The notes under the pieces: generated by a model | Told to the model about the DNA's origin: nothing | The model's database searches: none | Seen by the model: only the letters and a program-made list of their open reading frames with translations | Made by a program: the position numbers and the translations under genes | NCBI GenBank assembly: GCA_020049615.1 | Contig: JAIFKN010000236.1 | Coordinates: forward strand, 1-10,857 | Length of the DNA: 10,857 nt | Direction of reading: 5' to 3' | Source of the DNA: a bacterium | Lineage (GTDB): Bacteria; Planctomycetota; UBA11346 | Shown here: in pieces, positions 8,466-10,857 of the stretch | How the letters are laid out: every line of letters begins with the position of its first letter | How positions within the stretch are numbered: position 1 is the first letter of the stretch

Positions 8466-9158
8466 TCACACGCTCAGCCATTTGCCCACCACCTCGGGGG
8501 TCAGCCCGTCCGTGCCGCCTTCGGCGACGATGGCACCGCGATCCATGATCGCGAAGCGGTGGCCGATGGCTTTGACGAACTCGAGGTACTGCTCGACCAG
8601 GACGATGGCCATGCCTTCGCCCGCCAGGCGCTGCAGCACCCGGCCGATCTCCTCGATGATGTTCGGCTGGATGCCTTCGGTGGGTTCGTCGAGCAGGAGC
8701 ACGGAGGGCCTGCCTACCAGGGCGCGGGCGATGGCCAACTGCTGTTGCTGTCCGCCAGACAGGTCGCCGCCATTGCGTTTGGCGAACTCCTTGAGGATCG
8801 GGAACATGGTCATGCCCGCCTCGACCGCCGCCTGGTCGATGCTGCCGCGGGCGCTGAAGGCGATCTCCAGGTTCTCGCGCACGGTCAGCTTGGGGAAGAT
8901 CTCGCGTCCCTGCGGCACCAGGGCGATGCCGGCGCGCGCGCGCAGGTGGGCCGGCGCGCGCGAGAGGTCCTGGTCCTTCAGCCGCACGGTGCCGGCCTTG
9001 GCCTTCAGCTGGCCCATGATCGAACGCAGCAGGGTGGTCTTGCCGACCCCGTTGCGTCCCATCACGCAGGTGATCTCGCCCGCCTTGGCCGCCAGCGATA
9101 CGCCGTGCAGCACCTCGACCGAGCCGTAGGCGGTGACCATGCCGTCGATGGCCAGCAT
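8466..9158 (-). CDS. urtE: Urea ABC transporter ATP-binding subunit UrtE
   Basis: 230 residues, normal for UrtE, the second cytoplasmic ATPase of the five-part urea transporter (LivF-like). Walker A GRNGVGKTT (34-42), Q-loop Q83 in VPQGREIFP, signature LSGGQQQQLAIARAL (133-147), Walker B VLLLDEPTEGIQP (153-165). The H-loop position is VEQ (Q190) in place of His, as is usual in the LivF/UrtE branch. ATG 9158 has AGGGG five bases upstream and overlaps the urtD TGA by one base; GTG 9161 is a possible earlier start. The gene ends in LTPEVVGKWLSV, and its TGA (8466-8468) lies in the palindrome at the edge of repeat B. UrtE is distinguished from general LivF by its place beside urtC, urtD and urease genes. 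Confidence 0.95.
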   Translation of the reverse strand: MLAIDGMVTAYGSVEVLHGVSLAAKAGEITCVMGRNGVGKTTLLRSIMGQLKAKAGTVRLKDQDLSRAPAHLRARAGIALVPQGREIFPKLTVRENLEIAFSARGSIDQAAVEAGMTMFPILKEFAKRNGGDLSGGQQQQLAIARALVGRPSVLLLDEPTEGIQPNIIEEIGRVLQRLAGEGMAIVLVEQYLEFVKAIGHRFAIMDRGAIVAEGGTDGLTPEVVGKWLSV

Positions 9159-9913
9159 CACTGCCCCTGCTTTCCGCGGCCGAGGTAGGCCCGTACCTTG
9201 GGATCGTTCTGCACCTGATCGAGACTGCCGTCAGCCAGTACCTTGCCGGCGCATAGCACGGTGACGCGGCTGTTCAGCCTGCGGACGAACTCCATGTCGT
9301 GCTCGATGACCATGATGGTGTGGTGGCCCTTGAGCTCGCACAGCAGCTCGGCGGTGAGCATGGTCTCGTGGTCGGTGAGCCCGGCAGCCGGTTCATCGAC
9401 CAGCAGCAGGCGCGAGCCGCTGACCATGAGCATGGCGATCTCCAGCCATTGGCGCTGGCCGTGCGACAGATCGCGCGCCGGTTCGCGCACCAGCGGGCGC
9501 AAGTGCACGCGCTCGAGCAGCCGCAGGATGCGGCGCTGCTGCTCCCACGTCGGCCGGCCGGTCAGGGTGCGCCACCAGGTGCGCCGGCCGGGCAGGGCCA
9601 GCTCCATGTTCTCGTACACGGTCAGGCCGTCGAACACCGAGGGGGTCTGGAACTTGCGGCCGACGCCCAGGGCCGAGATCGCGCTGTCGCGCCAGTGCGT
9701 GACGTCGTGGTCGTCGACCACCACCTTGCCGCGCGTCGCCCGGGTCTTGCCGCTGATCACGTCGCACAGCGTGGTCTTGCCGGCGCCGTTGGGCCCGACC
9801 ACCACGCGCAATTCACCGCGGTCGAGGCTGAAATAGTTCACGTCGAGGGCGCGGAAGCCGTCGAACTCGACCACCAGGTCGGTGACTTGCACGAAATCGG
9901 TCTTGGCGCTCAT
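9158..9913 (-). CDS. urtD: Urea ABC transporter ATP-binding subunit UrtD
   Basis: 251 residues, LivG-like ATPase of the urea importer. Walker A GPNGAGKTT (40-48), Q89 in GRKFQTPSVFDGLTVYENMELAL, signature LSHGQRQWLEIAMLM (149-163), Walker B LLLVDEPAAGLTDHE (169-183), H-loop H205 in VIEHDMEFVR. The signature LSHGQ+QWLEI and the GRKFQTPSVF segment are characteristic of UrtD, which separates it from branched-chain amino acid LivG. ATG 9913 overlaps the urtC stop (ATGA, 9910-9913), with AAGGG upstream as Shine-Dalgarno sequence. The frame is open further upstream to 10651, but only as an out-of-frame reading of urtC. The C-terminus RAYLGRGKQGQ leads straight into urtE. Confidence 0.96.
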   Translation of the reverse strand: MSAKTDFVQVTDLVVEFDGFRALDVNYFSLDRGELRVVVGPNGAGKTTLCDVISGKTRATRGKVVVDDHDVTHWRDSAISALGVGRKFQTPSVFDGLTVYENMELALPGRRTWWRTLTGRPTWEQQRRILRLLERVHLRPLVREPARDLSHGQRQWLEIAMLMVSGSRLLLVDEPAAGLTDHETMLTAELLCELKGHHTIMVIEHDMEFVRRLNSRVTVLCAGKVLADGSLDQVQNDPKVRAYLGRGKQGQ

Positions 9914-10857
9914 CGCCAGCCCTTCGCCCGCGCCAGGATCGCGCGCCAGCCGCCGGCCAGCCCGGCCGGCATGAACAGGACGACGGCGACGAAGAGGGAG
10001 CCGATGATGAACGGCCAGGCCTTGGGTACCAGGGTGGTCAGCCAGGCGTAGAGCAGATTGATGACCAGCGCCCCGACCACCGCACCGATGATGGTGCCGC
10101 GGCCACCGACCGCGACCCACACCACCACCAGGATCGACTCGATCGCCATCATGTTGGCCGGAGTGACGATGCCGGTCTGCGGTGTGTACAGCGCGCCGCC
10201 GATGGCGGCGAGGACTGCGCCGAGGGCGAAGATCACGGTCTTGAACCACACCGGATCGTAGCCGGCGAAGCGCAGGCGGCTTTCGTTGTCGCGGATGGCG
10301 ATGAGCAGCCGGCCGAAGCGCGAGCGCGTCAGCCATAGCGCGCCATAGGCCGAGGCGCACAGGGTCGCGGCCGACACCAGGTACAGCGCGACCTTGGTCT
10401 GGGTATCGCGCAGTTCGAAGCCGAGGATGTGGGTGAAATTGGTCAGCCCGTTGGTGCCGCACAGCTGCAGGTCGTTGCGGCAGAACAGCAGCCACACCGC
10501 GACCGTGGTCGCCTGGGTGATGATCGAGAAGTACACCCCGCGGATGCGGCTGCGGAAGGCGAAGAAGCCGAACACGGCGGCGAAGGTCCCCGGCACCAGC
10601 ACGGTCATGGTGGCGGCGAAGCCGGCCGAGGCGAAGGGCTTCCAGAACCACGGCAGGACCATGCCGGACGGGTCGCTGGAGACGACGAAGAGGGCACGGG
10701 GGATGCCACCGCCATCAAGCGGGCCGTGCATCGCCAGGTACATGCCGCAGGCGTAGCCGCCGAGGGTGAAGAACATCGCCTGGCACAGCGACAGCACGCC
10801 GCAGTAGCCCCACACCAGGTCGAGTCCCACCGCGACCATGGCCAGGCAGCAGTAGCG
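9910..10857 (-). CDS. urtC: Urea ABC transporter permease UrtC, 5' end outside window
   Basis: The frame is open to the right edge, so the N-terminus is missing; 315 residues are visible, against roughly 360-400 for the family. This is an inner-membrane permease of the branched-chain-type (LivM) class with several hydrophobic segments. Recognisable stretches are GLDLVWGYCGVLSLCQAMFF, VLPWFWKPFAS, FGFFAFRSRIRGVYFSIITQ, NGLTNFTHILGFEL, RFGRLLIAIRDNESRLRFAGY (the EAA-like loop that contacts the ATPases) and VWVAVGGRGTIIGAVVGAL. The GVYFSIITQA and NGLT motifs together with urtD, urtE and urease genes point to UrtC rather than LivM. The stop overlaps the urtD start by four bases, so the genes are one transcription unit; urtA and urtB are expected beyond the right edge. 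Confidence 0.95.
   Translation of the reverse strand, partial: RYCCLAMVAVGLDLVWGYCGVLSLCQAMFFTLGGYACGMYLAMHGPLDGGGIPRALFVVSSDPSGMVLPWFWKPFASAGFAATMTVLVPGTFAAVFGFFAFRSRIRGVYFSIITQATTVAVWLLFCRNDLQLCGTNGLTNFTHILGFELRDTQTKVALYLVSAATLCASAYGALWLTRSRFGRLLIAIRDNESRLRFAGYDPVWFKTVIFALGAVLAAIGGALYTPQTGIVTPANMMAIESILVVVWVAVGGRGTIIGAVVGALVINLLYAWLTTLVPKAWPFIIGSLFVAVVLFMPAGLAGGWRAILARAKGWR

Noticed and set aside
8365..8472. Tandem ACGGAGGA units as a CRISPR or satellite array
   Set aside because: Only about three units per arm with no spacers; the arrangement is a palindrome, not a direct-repeat array.
8932..8962. Alternating GC runs (possible Z-DNA)
   Set aside because: They encode Ala/Arg residues inside the conserved urtE frame and fit local composition.
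9914..10651. Upstream extension of the urtD frame to 10651
   Set aside because: The extra residues are an out-of-frame reading of urtC; the UrtD domain begins properly at ATG 9913.

Overview
The window is GC-rich, gene-dense bacterial DNA without a gap over 300 bases. Almost all of it (757 to the right edge) is a leftward gene train on the minus strand for urea uptake and hydrolysis: urtC (cut by the right edge), urtD, urtE, ureD, a fused ureAB, ureC, ureF and ureG. A hybrid sensor histidine kinase and a Xer-type tyrosine recombinase follow downstream. One plus-strand gene, the C-terminal part of a uroporphyrinogen-decarboxylase-family protein (3-719), converges on the recombinase.

Right part (8466-10857): permease UrtC and ATPases UrtD and UrtE of the urea ABC transporter, with stop/start overlaps of 4 and 1 bases; urtA and urtB presumably lie beyond the right edge. 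Middle (3556-8346): nickel urease as gamma-beta fusion plus alpha subunit, with chaperones UreD, UreF and UreG. No ureE is present, but UreG has a His-rich N-terminus. Left part (757-3455): kinase and recombinase, overlapping by ATGA and so probably co-translated.

Two observations stand out. First, the three widest spacers of the urt/ure part (urtE-ureD, ureAB-ureC, ureC-ureF) are filled by long palindromes. Two of these are near-identical copies of one element with perfect 28-bp arms; the third is a 37-bp imperfect relative. The ureC-ureF copy appears to supply both the Shine-Dalgarno sequence and the ATG of ureF. Second, ureG is broken by what looks like a 25-base deletion, and ureD seems to have lost one base near its 3' end. 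As written, the window does not encode intact UreG or UreD. This is either real decay or an assembly/sequence error, and raw reads would decide.

Taxonomy is uncertain. The GC content, the URO-D-family gene, the urt-ure arrangement and the dispersed GGAGG-rich palindromes would fit a member of the Planctomycetes-Verrucomicrobia-Lentisphaerae group, but no marker gene settles it. The system itself (Urt plus urease) is well known; the unusual parts are the palindromes and how they meet the gene starts.
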